A DNA stretch of 64,000 nt. Source: Streptomyces sp. NBC_01276 (lineage in GTDB: Bacteria > Actinomycetota > Actinomycetes > Streptomycetales > Streptomycetaceae). Made by a program: the position numbers and the translations under genes. Location of the stretch: NCBI RefSeq assembly GCF_041435355.1, contig NZ_CP108442.1, forward strand, positions 2,666,001 to 2,730,000. The letters are read 5' to 3'. The notes below the pieces were generated by a model. The model was not told the origin of the DNA. It worked only from the letters and a program-made list of their open reading frames with translations, and did no database searches. Below are positions 26,972 through 35,668 of this stretch, piece after piece (position 1 is the first letter of the stretch; every line of letters begins with the position of its first letter).

Positions 26972-27328
26972 TCAGGTGTGAGCCTCGTCGCCTCCGTCCG
27001 TCTCGTCACGCCCGTCCCAGCGGGCCCGTCGCATCGCGAGTCGCGGCTCGCCGGAGGGGGTCTCGCGCAGCGGAGTACCCTCGGTCCGGTAGCGCTCCAG
27101 GGCCCGCCGCTCGCTGCCGGGCAGGGGTACGCCGTCCGCCCGCACCACGCGCCACCAGGGCACGGCTCCTCCGTACAGGGCCATGACGCGGCCGACTTGG
27201 CGGGGTCCGCCCTCGCCGAGCCACTCCGCGACGTCCCCGTAGGTCATCACCCGGCCGGGCGGAATCCGCTCGGCCACCTCCAGCACCCGCTCCGCGTACG
27301 CGGGAAGCTCTTCGCTCATTCGGGACAT
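26972..27328 (-). CDS. alkyltransferase-like protein (MGMT fold, no catalytic Cys)
   Basis: About 118 residues (ATG 27328; ATG 27319 is an equal alternative). The fold matches the DNA-binding domain of O6-alkylguanine-DNA alkyltransferases: RIPPGRVMTYGDVAEWLG, RQVGRVMALYGGAVPWWRVVRADG. The acceptor Cys of PCHR is Trp here (PWWR), as in alkyltransferase-like (ATL) proteins, which bind alkylated guanine and recruit nucleotide excision repair. It lies upstream of adnAB on the same strand, across a 237-bp gap that contains no gene I can support. This fits a repair role. Confidence 0.9.
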   Translation of the reverse strand: MSRMSEELPAYAERVLEVAERIPPGRVMTYGDVAEWLGEGGPRQVGRVMALYGGAVPWWRVVRADGVPLPGSERRALERYRTEGTPLRETPSGEPRLAMRRARWDGRDETDGGDEAHT

Positions 27329-27486
27329 GGTGCCGGACGGCACGGACACCTCGGCGGAAGCTCTCCTTCCGAACCGGCGCGCACCCTGGTGCCCCCTTCG
27401 ACCGCCGGTCCGTGCCACCATCTTCCGGGCGGTGACTGGTGATACGTGATCAAGAAGAGACGGATGTGACGGCTAAGGAGCAGGGT

Positions 27487-30378
27487 GTGAGCCCTCCGGA
27501 CGGTGCGACGAGAGACGAGGGCGCGCGGCCGGGAAACGGCGCGCCCGCGGACTCCGGCGCGCCCGCCGAAGGCGACGCGCGCCCTGACGCGGCCCTCCCG
27601 GACGTGCCCCTCCCGGACGCGGCGCTCCCGGAGCCCGCGCGCCCCGAACCCCCGCTCCCGGAACCCGTGCGCCCCGGGCAGCCGCGCTCCGGCGCCGTGC
27701 CCGAGGGGTCCGAGGGTCACAAGGGGCCCGAGGTGCCCGAGGTGCCCGTCTGCGATCCGCACCCTGACGACCCGCCCGGTCACACCCCGACGGCGGCCGA
27801 CCGGGTCGAGGTCGACGAGCCGCTGCTCGCCGCGCGCGTGCACCGGCCCTCCGACCTCGTACGGCTCCTCGTCGGCGTCCTCGGCATCGCCGTCGTCCTG
27901 TGCATCGCCGCCTTCGCCCACGGCACCACCGCGGGCCTGGAGCAGGACATCAGCGCCGGCACGGGCCAGGCACCCGATCTGCTGATCAAGGTCGCCGGGC
28001 TGGTGTCCTCCATCGCCGTCCTCCTGGTGCCCGTCGCCTTCGCCATCGAGCGGCTGATCAAACGCGACGGGCTGCGCATCGCGGACGGCGTGCTCGCCGC
28101 GGTCCTCGCGCACGGCGTCACCCTCGCCACCGACCTGTGGGTCTCCCAGGCCGCCCCCGGGACCATCCAGGAGGCGCTGACCCGGACCACCGGCACCACC
28201 GGCACCCTCACCGACCCGGTGCACGGCTACCTCGCGCCCGTGATCGCGTACATGACGGCCGTCGGGATGACGCGCCGGCCCCGCTGGCGGGTGGCGCTGT
28301 GGGTGGTCCTGCTCCTGGACGCCTTCGCCATGCTGGTCGGCGGGTACACGACACCGTTCTCGATCATCCTGACCGTACTGATCGGCTGGAGCGTCGCGTA
28401 CGGCACCCTGTACGCGGTCGGCTCCCCGAACGTCCGCCCCACCGGGCAGAACCTCCTCGCGGGCCTGCGCCGCGTCGGCTTCCAGCCGGTCAGCGCCATG
28501 CGCGCCGAGGCTCCCGAGGGAGAGGGCGCGGAGGCCAACGCCAACGACCGGGGCCGCCGCTACCACGTCACACTGGAGGACGGGCCGCCGCTGGACGTCA
28601 CCGTCGTGGACCGCGAGCAGCAGGCGCACGGCTTCTTCTACCGGGTCTGGCGCCGGATGACCCTGCGCGGGATCACCACCCGGCGCAGCCTCCAGTCCCT
28701 GCGCCAGGCCCTGGAGCAGGAGGCACTGCTCGCCTACGCGGCCATCGCGGCCGGGGCCAACGCCCCCCGGCTGATCGCCACCTCCGAGCTCGGCCCCGAC
28801 GCCGTGATGCTCGTCTACGAGCACCTGGGTGGCCGGACCCTCGACGCGCTGGCGGACGAGGAGATCACCGACGACCTGAGCCGCAACGCGTGGGAGCAGG
28901 TACGGGCCCTCCAGTCGCGCCGGATCGCGCACCGCCGGCTCACCGGGGACGCGCTGGTGGTGGATCGTTCCGGCAACGTCATCCTCACCGACCTGCGGGG
29001 CGGCGAGATCGCGGCCGGCGACCTGGTGCTCCGCATGGACATCGCCCAGCTGCTGACCACCCTCGGCCTGCGGGTCGGAGCCGAGCGCTCGGTGGCCTCC
29101 GCCGTGTCGGTGCTGGGCCCGGACGCGGTGGCGGACTGTCTGCCGCTGCTCCAGCCGATCGCCCTGAGCCGCTCCACCCGGGCCACCCTGCGCCGGCTGG
29201 CCCGCGAGCGGGCCGACCGGCAGCGCGAGGCCGTACTGGAGTCCTCGCGGGTGGCGAAGGCGGCCCGCGAGGCGCAGGCCGCGGCGGGCGCGGGGGACGC
29301 CGCCGCCAGCGCGGCCGCCGACCGCAAGGCGGAGAAGCGGGCTCTGGACGACGCCCTCGAAGGGGCGCGCGAGGAGGACCTCCTCAGCCAGATCCGCCGG
29401 CAGGTCCTGCTGATCCGCCCGCAGGCCCCGGTGGAGCCGGCCCGCCTGGAACGGATCCGTCCGCGCACCCTGGTGTCCTTCATCGCGGGCGCGTTCGGTG
29501 CGTACTTCCTGCTCACGCAGCTGGCCCACGTGGACTTCGCGACCATCGTCGAGCAGGCGCAGTGGAGCTGGGTCGGGGCGGCGCTCGCCTTCTCGGCGCT
29601 CAGCTACTTCGCGGCGGCGATGAGCCTGCTGGGCTTCGTACCGGAACGGGTGCCCTTCCTTCGGACGGTGCTCGCGCAGGTGGCGGGGTCCTTCGTGAAG
29701 CTGGTCGCCCCGGCCGCGGTCGGCGGTGTCGCGCTGAACACCCGCTTCCTGCAGCGGGCCGGCATCCGCCCCGGCCTGGCCGTGGCCAGCGTCGGCGCCT
29801 CCCAGCTCTTCGGCCTGGCCAGCCACATCCTGCTGCTGCTGTCCTTCGGCTACCTCACGGGCACCGAGAAGACGCCCGAGATGACCCCCTCCCGGACGGT
29901 CATCGCGGGCCTGCTCACGGTCGCCGTACTGGTCCTCGTCGTCACGGCGGTCCCCTTCCTGCGGAAGTTCGTCGTCACCCGGGTGCGGGCCCTGTTCGCG
30001 GGGGTCGTCCCGCGCATGCTGGACGTGCTCCAGCGCCCGCAGAAGCTGATGACCGGCATCGGCGGCATGCTGCTGCTGACCGGCTGCTTCGTGATGTGCC
30101 TGGACGCCTCGATCCGCGCCTTCGGCGGCGGGCAGGCCATCAGCTACGCGAGCATCGCGGTGGTCTTCCTCGCGGGCAACGCCCTGGGCTCGGCGGCGCC
30201 GACCCCGGGCGGCATCGGAGCGGTGGAGACGACCCTGACGCTGGGTCTGATCGCGGCGGGCCTGGAGAAGGAGGTCGCCATCTCGGCGGTCCTGCTCTTC
30301 CGCCTGATGACCTTCTGGCTGCCGGTCCTCCCGGGCTGGATCTCGTTCAACTTCCTGACCCGCAAGGAATCGATCTAG
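27487..30378 (+). CDS. flippase-like membrane protein with embedded kinase-like domain
   Basis: 963 residues. GTG 27487 has AAGGAG 6 nt upstream. Residues 1-110 are a Pro/Glu/Asp-rich disordered region with PLPDAALPEP-type repeats. About 120-320 form several membrane helices. About 355-600 resemble a protein/aminoglycoside-kinase fold: EALLAYAAIAAGANAPRL, the catalytic-loop-like HRRLTGDALVV (about 482) and LTDLRGGE, which resembles a DFG element. A helical, Ala/Arg-rich linker follows. About 660-960 is the lysylphosphatidylglycerol synthase transmembrane (UPF0104) domain with 7-8 helices, ending AAPTPGGIGAVETTLTLGLIAAG. A lipid flippase role is inferred from the family. Confidence 0.85.
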   Translation: MSPPDGATRDEGARPGNGAPADSGAPAEGDARPDAALPDVPLPDAALPEPARPEPPLPEPVRPGQPRSGAVPEGSEGHKGPEVPEVPVCDPHPDDPPGHTPTAADRVEVDEPLLAARVHRPSDLVRLLVGVLGIAVVLCIAAFAHGTTAGLEQDISAGTGQAPDLLIKVAGLVSSIAVLLVPVAFAIERLIKRDGLRIADGVLAAVLAHGVTLATDLWVSQAAPGTIQEALTRTTGTTGTLTDPVHGYLAPVIAYMTAVGMTRRPRWRVALWVVLLLDAFAMLVGGYTTPFSIILTVLIGWSVAYGTLYAVGSPNVRPTGQNLLAGLRRVGFQPVSAMRAEAPEGEGAEANANDRGRRYHVTLEDGPPLDVTVVDREQQAHGFFYRVWRRMTLRGITTRRSLQSLRQALEQEALLAYAAIAAGANAPRLIATSELGPDAVMLVYEHLGGRTLDALADEEITDDLSRNAWEQVRALQSRRIAHRRLTGDALVVDRSGNVILTDLRGGEIAAGDLVLRMDIAQLLTTLGLRVGAERSVASAVSVLGPDAVADCLPLLQPIALSRSTRATLRRLARERADRQREAVLESSRVAKAAREAQAAAGAGDAAASAAADRKAEKRALDDALEGAREEDLLSQIRRQVLLIRPQAPVEPARLERIRPRTLVSFIAGAFGAYFLLTQLAHVDFATIVEQAQWSWVGAALAFSALSYFAAAMSLLGFVPERVPFLRTVLAQVAGSFVKLVAPAAVGGVALNTRFLQRAGIRPGLAVASVGASQLFGLASHILLLLSFGYLTGTEKTPEMTPSRTVIAGLLTVAVLVLVVTAVPFLRKFVVTRVRALFAGVVPRMLDVLQRPQKLMTGIGGMLLLTGCFVMCLDASIRAFGGGQAISYASIAVVFLAGNALGSAAPTPGGIGAVETTLTLGLIAAGLEKEVAISAVLLFRLMTFWLPVLPGWISFNFLTRKESI

Positions 30379-30381
30379 CAC

Positions 30382-30405
30382 CGCCGGCCCCCTCGGGGGC
30401 CGGCG
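30382..30405 (+). terminator. hairpin after the flippase-like gene
   Basis: Perfect 11-bp repeat cgccggccccc / gggggccggcg with a 2-nt loop, starting 4 nt after the stop codon. Confidence 0.65.
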
Positions 30406-30510
30406 CCCCACCCGCCGGCGGAGCCGCGGGCTCTGACCGAAAGCACGATGCGCCGGCCCGGGACCCTCCCATACCTTCTGAAAGGGGACATACCTTTACG
30501 GGAGATGACC

Positions 30511-31914
30511 ATGCGTTCAGTGATCGTCGTGGGTGGCGGCATCAGCGGCCTCGCGGCCGCCTGGCAGCTGCGCGGCCGGGCGGACGTCACCGTGGTGGAG
30601 AGCAGGGCCAAGGTCGGCGGCGCACTGCGCACCGGCACCATCGCCGGCACGGCCGTCGACGAGGGCGCGGAATCCCTGACGGCGCTGCGCCCGGAGGCCG
30701 TGGAACTGGCGACCGCCGTCGGACTCGGCGGCGCCCTGCGCGACCCGGCCCCGGCCGCCACCGCCATCTGGACCCACGGCGGGCTGCGCACGCTCCCGCC
30801 CGGCCACGTGATGGGCGTCCCGACCGACCCGGCCGCGCTGGTCGGCACGGGCCTGCTCTCGGCGGAGGGCGTCGCACGGCTCGCGGCCGAGGAGAGCCTG
30901 CCCGCCGCACCGCTCACCGAGGACTGCTCGGTCGGCGCGTACCTCGGCGCCCGCCTCGGCCGGGAGGCCGTGGACCGGCTGGTCGAACCGATACTGGCCG
31001 GGGTCCACGCGGGCCGCGCCGACCGGCTCTCGCTGCACGCGGTCCTGCCCCGGATCGCCGCCCTCGCCGAACGGGGCGGCCCGCTGCTGCCCGCACTGCG
31101 CCGGATGAAGGCGGCGGGCGGCACGCACCCGGCGGCGGGCGCCGTCCGGGGCCTGGCCGGCGGCACCGGCCGCCTCCCGCAGGCGGTCGCCGGCGCCTGC
31201 GGGGCGCGGATCCTCACCGGGACCACGGCCCGCTCCCTGGGGCGTCTTCCCGGCGACCGCTGGCGGGTACGGGCCGTGACGGCCGACGGCCCGCTGACCA
31301 TGGACGCGGACGCGGTGGTCCTGGCCCTGCCGGCCCACGCGGCCGCGGAACTGCTGCAACCGCACTCCCCCCGGGCGGAGGCCGAACTGTCGGCGATCCC
31401 GCACGCCTCCACCGCGGTCATCACCATGGCCTTCCCCCGCGGCCGGGCACACCGCTTCCCCGAGGGCAACGGCTTCCTGGTCCCGGCGGTGGACGGGCAC
31501 GTCCTCAAGGCGGCGTCCTTCCTCTCCAACAAGTGGTCCTGGACGGACGAGGCGGCGCCCGCCGCCTTCGTGCTGCGCGCGTCGATCGGGCGGATCGGGG
31601 AGGAGGAGCTGCTGGGCCGCCCGGACCGGCACCTGATCCGGGCAGCCGTCGCCGAACTCCACCGGGCGGCGGGCCCCCTGGGCGAGCCCCTCGCCGCCCG
31701 CGTGACCCGCTGGGACCGGGCCCTGCCGCAGTACGGCGTCGGGCACCGCGCACGCGTGGCCCGCATCCGCGAGGCCACCGCGGAGCTGCCGTCGCTGGCG
31801 CTGTGCGGAGCGGCGTACGAGGGCGTGGGCGTGGCCGCCTGCGTGGCCACGGGCCGGGCCGCGGCCCGCCAGGTGCTGACCCCGGCCCCGGGCGTGACCC
31901 CGGCAGCGGCCTGA
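30511..31914 (+). CDS. hemG: protoporphyrinogen/coproporphyrinogen III oxidase (HemY/HemG type)
   Basis: 467 residues. ATG 30511 is chosen because GGGAG ends 7 nt upstream; ATG 30505 overlaps that site. The FAD-binding motif is VVGGGISGLAAAWQLRG at the very N terminus, followed by VVESRAKVGGALRT and VDEGAESL, and by the C-terminal ALCGAAYEGVGVAACVATGRAAA. This is the oxygen-dependent flavin oxidase of heme synthesis. In actinobacteria these enzymes oxidise coproporphyrinogen III (CgoX activity); substrate cannot be decided from sequence. No other heme gene is adjacent. Confidence 0.9.
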   Translation: MRSVIVVGGGISGLAAAWQLRGRADVTVVESRAKVGGALRTGTIAGTAVDEGAESLTALRPEAVELATAVGLGGALRDPAPAATAIWTHGGLRTLPPGHVMGVPTDPAALVGTGLLSAEGVARLAAEESLPAAPLTEDCSVGAYLGARLGREAVDRLVEPILAGVHAGRADRLSLHAVLPRIAALAERGGPLLPALRRMKAAGGTHPAAGAVRGLAGGTGRLPQAVAGACGARILTGTTARSLGRLPGDRWRVRAVTADGPLTMDADAVVLALPAHAAAELLQPHSPRAEAELSAIPHASTAVITMAFPRGRAHRFPEGNGFLVPAVDGHVLKAASFLSNKWSWTDEAAPAAFVLRASIGRIGEEELLGRPDRHLIRAAVAELHRAAGPLGEPLAARVTRWDRALPQYGVGHRARVARIREATAELPSLALCGAAYEGVGVAACVATGRAAARQVLTPAPGVTPAAA

Positions 31915-31999
31915 CGCCGCCCCGCCCCTGAGCCCCGCGGGATCCCCCGGACGGGTCAGCGCGCGGGCGGGGTGCGGGGTGCGGGCAGAGGATGGAGGC

Positions 32000-33589
32000 A
32001 TGCCCAGAAACGTCGTTCGGACAGCCGCCGCCGCAACCCTCACCGCCGCGCTGCTCACCACCGGCGCCTGCGCCGGCGGCGGTTCCGGTACGGCGGGAAG
32101 ACCGCAGGGCGGCAGCACCCAGGAGCCCAAGCCCCTGAAGTGGGGCGAGTGCTCCCCTCCCACCGCTGCCGAAGGCGGTGGGCAGACGCCCGGCAAGGAC
32201 TGGCAGTGCGCCACCCTCGACGTGCCGCTCGACTACGCGAACCCCGGGGGCAAGACCATCCCGATCGCCCTCATCCGCGCCAGGGCCCGGGACCAGAAGC
32301 ACCGCCTCGGCTCCCTCGTCTTCAACTTCGGCGGCCCCGGCGGCTCCGGCGTCAGCACCCTCCCCGGCGCCGCCCAGGAGTACGCGGCCCTGCGCGCCCG
32401 GTACGACCTGGTGAGCTTCGACCCGCGCGGGGTCGGCCGCAGCGCACCCGTGCTCTGCGAGGACGACAAGCAGCTGGACGCGTACTACGCCCAGGACTCC
32501 TCCCCCGCCACGCCGGAGCAGGAGAAGGCCTTCCTCGACGGCGTCAAGAAGTACCGGGAGGCGTGCCGGAAGAACTCCGGCGCCGTGCTGCCCCACGTCG
32601 GCACCGAGAACGCCGCCCGCGACCTGGACCGTGTCCGCCAGGCCCTGGGCGACGAGAAGCTCAACTACTTCGGGATCTCCTACGGCACGGAACTCGGCGG
32701 GGTCTACGCCCACCTCTTCCCGAAGAACGTCGGCCGGGCGGTGTTCGACGCCGTCGTCGATCCGACCCAGAACGCCGAACAGGGCGCGCTCGGCCAGGCG
32801 AAGGGCTTCCAGCTCGCCCTCGGCAACTTCGCCCAGGACTGCGTGGACCGCGGCGACGCCTGCCGGCTCCAGGGCAGCACCGCCAAGGAGATCGAGGCGA
32901 ACGTCACCAAGCTCCAGAAGGCGCTCGCGGCCAAGCCCATCGCCGGCATCGGCGACCGCCAACTCACCGACTCCGCCGCCACGAACGGCATCGCGCAGGC
33001 CCTTTACTCCAAGGAGCTGTGGCCACTGCTGGAGCAGGGCCTGGACGAGGCCGAGGGCGGTCAGGGCCAGCTGCTGATGGCCCTGTCGGACGCCCTCAAC
33101 GGCCGGGACCAGCAGGGCCGTTACAGCAACATCCTGGCGGCCAACACCGCCATCAACTGCGCTGACTCCAAGGACCGGTACACCCTCGCGCAGACCAAGG
33201 CGAAGCTCCCCGAGTTCCGCAAGGCCTCGCCCGTCTTCGGGGACTTCCTCGGCTGGGCCATGCTGAGCTGCCTGGACTGGCCGGTCGCGGGCGCCTGGAA
33301 CACCCCGGACGTCTCGGCCCCCGGCGCCGCCCCCATCCTGGTGATCGGCAACACCGGCGACCCGGCGACCCCGTACGAGGGCGCGCGCAAGATGGCCGAG
33401 CGGCTCGGCAAGGACGTGGGCGTGGAGCTCACCTACAAGGGCGAGGGGCACGGCGCGTACAACAGCGGCGACGCGTGCGTGCAGCAGGCGGTGAACTCCT
33501 ACCTGCTGGACGGGAAGGTACCGGGGAAGGGCACCGTCTGCACCCCGGCCGCCAGCCCCAGCCCCGCCGCCAGCCCCACGCCCGCCTAG
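32000..33589 (+). CDS. secreted alpha/beta hydrolase (tripeptidyl aminopeptidase-like lipoprotein)
   Basis: 529 residues, start ATG 32000. The N terminus has an export signal (MPRNVVRTAAAATLTAALLTTGAC) ending in Cys24, a weak lipobox. The hydrolase core resembles Streptomyces Slp/TAP peptidases: NFGGPGGSG oxyanion motif, FDPRGVGRS, the nucleophile region YFGISYGTELGG (Ser in GISYG), the Asp in VIGNTGDPATP and the His in GEGHGAY near the C terminus. The tail is Ala/Ser/Pro-rich. It would cleave short peptides at the cell surface. A strong bidirectional terminator follows. Confidence 0.9.
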   Translation: MPRNVVRTAAAATLTAALLTTGACAGGGSGTAGRPQGGSTQEPKPLKWGECSPPTAAEGGGQTPGKDWQCATLDVPLDYANPGGKTIPIALIRARARDQKHRLGSLVFNFGGPGGSGVSTLPGAAQEYAALRARYDLVSFDPRGVGRSAPVLCEDDKQLDAYYAQDSSPATPEQEKAFLDGVKKYREACRKNSGAVLPHVGTENAARDLDRVRQALGDEKLNYFGISYGTELGGVYAHLFPKNVGRAVFDAVVDPTQNAEQGALGQAKGFQLALGNFAQDCVDRGDACRLQGSTAKEIEANVTKLQKALAAKPIAGIGDRQLTDSAATNGIAQALYSKELWPLLEQGLDEAEGGQGQLLMALSDALNGRDQQGRYSNILAANTAINCADSKDRYTLAQTKAKLPEFRKASPVFGDFLGWAMLSCLDWPVAGAWNTPDVSAPGAAPILVIGNTGDPATPYEGARKMAERLGKDVGVELTYKGEGHGAYNSGDACVQQAVNSYLLDGKVPGKGTVCTPAASPSPAASPTPA

Positions 33590-33623
33590 AACGCCCAGAA
33601 CGCCCAGAGCGGCTGGAGCGCGC

Positions 33624-33660
33624 CGAAGGGGCCGTACCCGGCGCGGGTACGGCCCCTTCG
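33624..33660. terminator. bidirectional hairpin terminator
   Basis: Perfect 17-bp inverted repeat with a 3-nt loop between the convergent hydrolase and moeZ genes; the minus-strand moeZ stop lies 11 bp away. Confidence 0.8.
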
Positions 33661-33670
33661 GACGCTGCTG

Positions 33671-34849
33671 CTAGTAGACCGGCTTCTCGGGCTCGATCTG
33701 GTGGACCCAGCCGATGACGCCGCCGCCGACGTGCACCGCGTCCGCGAAGCCCGCGGACTTCAGGACAGCGAGGACTTCCGCACTGCGGACACCCGTCTTG
33801 CAGTGCAAGACGATGCGCTTGTCCTGCGGCAGGTCCTGGAGGGCGGTGCCCATCAGGAACTCGCCCTTGGGGATCAGCTTCGCGCCGGGGATCGAGACGA
33901 TCTCGTACTCGTTCTTCTCACGGACGTCGATGATCTCGATGGGCTCGTCGCCGTCGATCCACTCCTTGAGCTGCTTGGGAGTGATCGTCGAACCGAGGGC
34001 GGCCTCCTGGGCCTCCTCCGACACGACGCCGCAGAAGGCCTCGTAGTCGATGAGTTCGGTGACGGTCGCGTTCGGACCGCAGACCGCGCAGTCGGGGTCC
34101 TTGCGGACCTTGACCTGGCGGTACTGCATCTCCAGGGCGTCGTAGATCATCAGGCGGCCGACCAGCGGCTCGCCGACGCCCGTGAGGACCTTGATGGCCT
34201 CGGTGACCTGGATGGACCCGATGGACGCGCAGAGCACGCCCAGCACGCCGCCCTCGGCGCAGCTCGGGACCATGCCCGGCGGCGGGGGCTCCGGGTAGAG
34301 GCAGCGGTAGCACGGACCGTGCTCGGACCAGAAGACGGAGGCCTGGCCGTCGAAGCGGTAGATCGAACCCCACACGTACGGCTTGTTCAGCAGCACGCAG
34401 GCGTCGTTGACCAGGTAGCGCGTGGCGAAGTTGTCCGTGCCGTCGACGATGAGGTCGTACTGGCTGAAGATCTCCATCACGTTCTCGGCTTCGAGCCGCT
34501 CTTCGTGAAGGACCACGTTGACGTACGGGTTGATGCCCAGCACGCTGTCACGGGCCGACTCGGCCTTGGAGCGGCCGATGTCCGCCTGGCTGTGGATGAT
34601 CTGGCGCTGCAGGTTCGACTCGTCGACCTCGTCGAACTCCACGATGCCCAGCGTGCCCACGCCGGCCGCGGCCAGGTACATGAGGGCGGGGGAGCCGAGG
34701 CCGCCCGCGCCCACGGCCAGCACCTTGGCGTTCTTCAGGCGCTTCTGGCCGTCCATCCCGACATCCGGGATGATCAGGTGGCGGGAGTACCGACGGACCT
34801 CGTCAACGGTGAGCTCAGCAGCTGGCTCTACCAGGGGTGGCAGCGACAC
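33671..34849 (-). CDS. moeZ: adenylyltransferase/sulfurtransferase MoeZ
   Basis: 392 residues, start GTG 34849 with GGAG 5 nt upstream. The E1-like domain has RYSRHLIIPDVG, the nucleotide-binding GAGGLGSPALMYLAAAG and DEVDESNLQRQ, and two Cys pairs for zinc (CYRC and CAVC). A rhodanese domain (about 285-390) has the active-site loop CKTGVRS. MoeZ adenylates and then sulfurates small carrier proteins (MoaD-like, ThiS-like, CysO-like) in molybdopterin, thiamine and cysteine synthesis. Domain order and length are normal. Confidence 0.95.
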   Translation of the reverse strand: MSLPPLVEPAAELTVDEVRRYSRHLIIPDVGMDGQKRLKNAKVLAVGAGGLGSPALMYLAAAGVGTLGIVEFDEVDESNLQRQIIHSQADIGRSKAESARDSVLGINPYVNVVLHEERLEAENVMEIFSQYDLIVDGTDNFATRYLVNDACVLLNKPYVWGSIYRFDGQASVFWSEHGPCYRCLYPEPPPPGMVPSCAEGGVLGVLCASIGSIQVTEAIKVLTGVGEPLVGRLMIYDALEMQYRQVKVRKDPDCAVCGPNATVTELIDYEAFCGVVSEEAQEAALGSTITPKQLKEWIDGDEPIEIIDVREKNEYEIVSIPGAKLIPKGEFLMGTALQDLPQDKRIVLHCKTGVRSAEVLAVLKSAGFADAVHVGGGVIGWVHQIEPEKPVY

Positions 34850-34912
34850 GGGGACTCCGTAGATGGGTATGTCTGAACGGTGGTTCTTCCCGTAACACTG
34901 CCACGCCCTTCT

Positions 34913-35668
34913 TCATTCCGAGACACCCGGTCCGATCCGCGAGACGATTTCGTCCCAGTACCCGGGCATCGAGGCCCACGGGTCCCTGTCTCCCGCCGCC
35001 CGCCGGTCCGTGAACCAGATCGTCCCGGCGCCCTGCCAGCGGGCGATCCGCAGCGCCTCCTCCAGGTGGGTCCGCGGCACCCCGTGGACGAGGTGGCAGA
35101 ACGTCTCGGGCGGATGGTCGGCCGTCCACTCCGCCACCTGCGACCAGCGGTAGTCGGCCCAGGCCCCGGAGAAGGTGACCAGCTGGTCGGCGGCCTCCGT
35201 GTAGCCCTCGCACGGGTGCGTGCCGTGTCCGAGGACGATCCGCAGGCCCTCTCCCAGGCCGCGCAGGGTGTCGGTGACCCGGCGGACGCCGGCGAGACCG
35301 TCCCGGTCCGAGGGGGCTCCGGCGAGGTAGAAGCCGCCGACGCCGTACCAGTCGCGGAAGCGGTGGGCGTCGGAGACGAGCTCCCCGAAGGACCGGGTTC
35401 CGTCCCGCATGGCGAGATGCCCGAGGACCGTGCCGTCCGCCCGGCCGAGCTTCGCGGCGGCCTCGGAGCAGTGCGGGTCGGGGCGTCCGCCGGGGCCGTC
35501 GGAGACGTTCAGCACCGCCCAGTGCAGCGGGGTCCCCGGGCGGGTCAGCTCGGCCCACTCCACCGGGGCGAGCAGCGGGTGCGCGTAACCGGGGATGCCC
35601 AGGCCCAGCCGGCCGGCCCCGGTCGCGGCCGCCGCCGTGGCCCCCGGCGGAGTGGTCAGATACGGCAC
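34913..35668 (-). CDS. spherulation-specific family 4 (spherulin-4) protein
   Basis: 251 residues, start GTG 35668, overlapping the end of the epimerase gene by 13 bp. The core is a TIM-barrel-like spherulin-4 domain: GIPGYAHPLLAPVEWAEL, HWAVLNVSDGPGG, GHLAMRDGTRSFGELVSDAHRFRDWYGVGGFYLAG and TFSGAWADYRW. In the Pel system the spherulin-4 domain of PelA is a polysaccharide hydrolase. No signal peptide is visible at this start, which is odd for an extracellular hydrolase. Last gene of a four-gene operon with a PelF-like glycosyltransferase. Confidence 0.85.
   Translation of the reverse strand: MPYLTTPPGATAAAATGAGRLGLGIPGYAHPLLAPVEWAELTRPGTPLHWAVLNVSDGPGGRPDPHCSEAAAKLGRADGTVLGHLAMRDGTRSFGELVSDAHRFRDWYGVGGFYLAGAPSDRDGLAGVRRVTDTLRGLGEGLRIVLGHGTHPCEGYTEAADQLVTFSGAWADYRWSQVAEWTADHPPETFCHLVHGVPRTHLEEALRIARWQGAGTIWFTDRRAAGDRDPWASMPGYWDEIVSRIGPGVSE

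Noticed and set aside
30505..30510. First ATG of the HemY-type gene
   Set aside because: It abuts the GGGAG site with no spacing; ATG 30511 is properly placed.
27900..31931. A 1343-codon ORF overlapping the flippase-like and HemY genes
   Set aside because: Arg/Pro/Gly-rich out-of-frame shadow with no motif.
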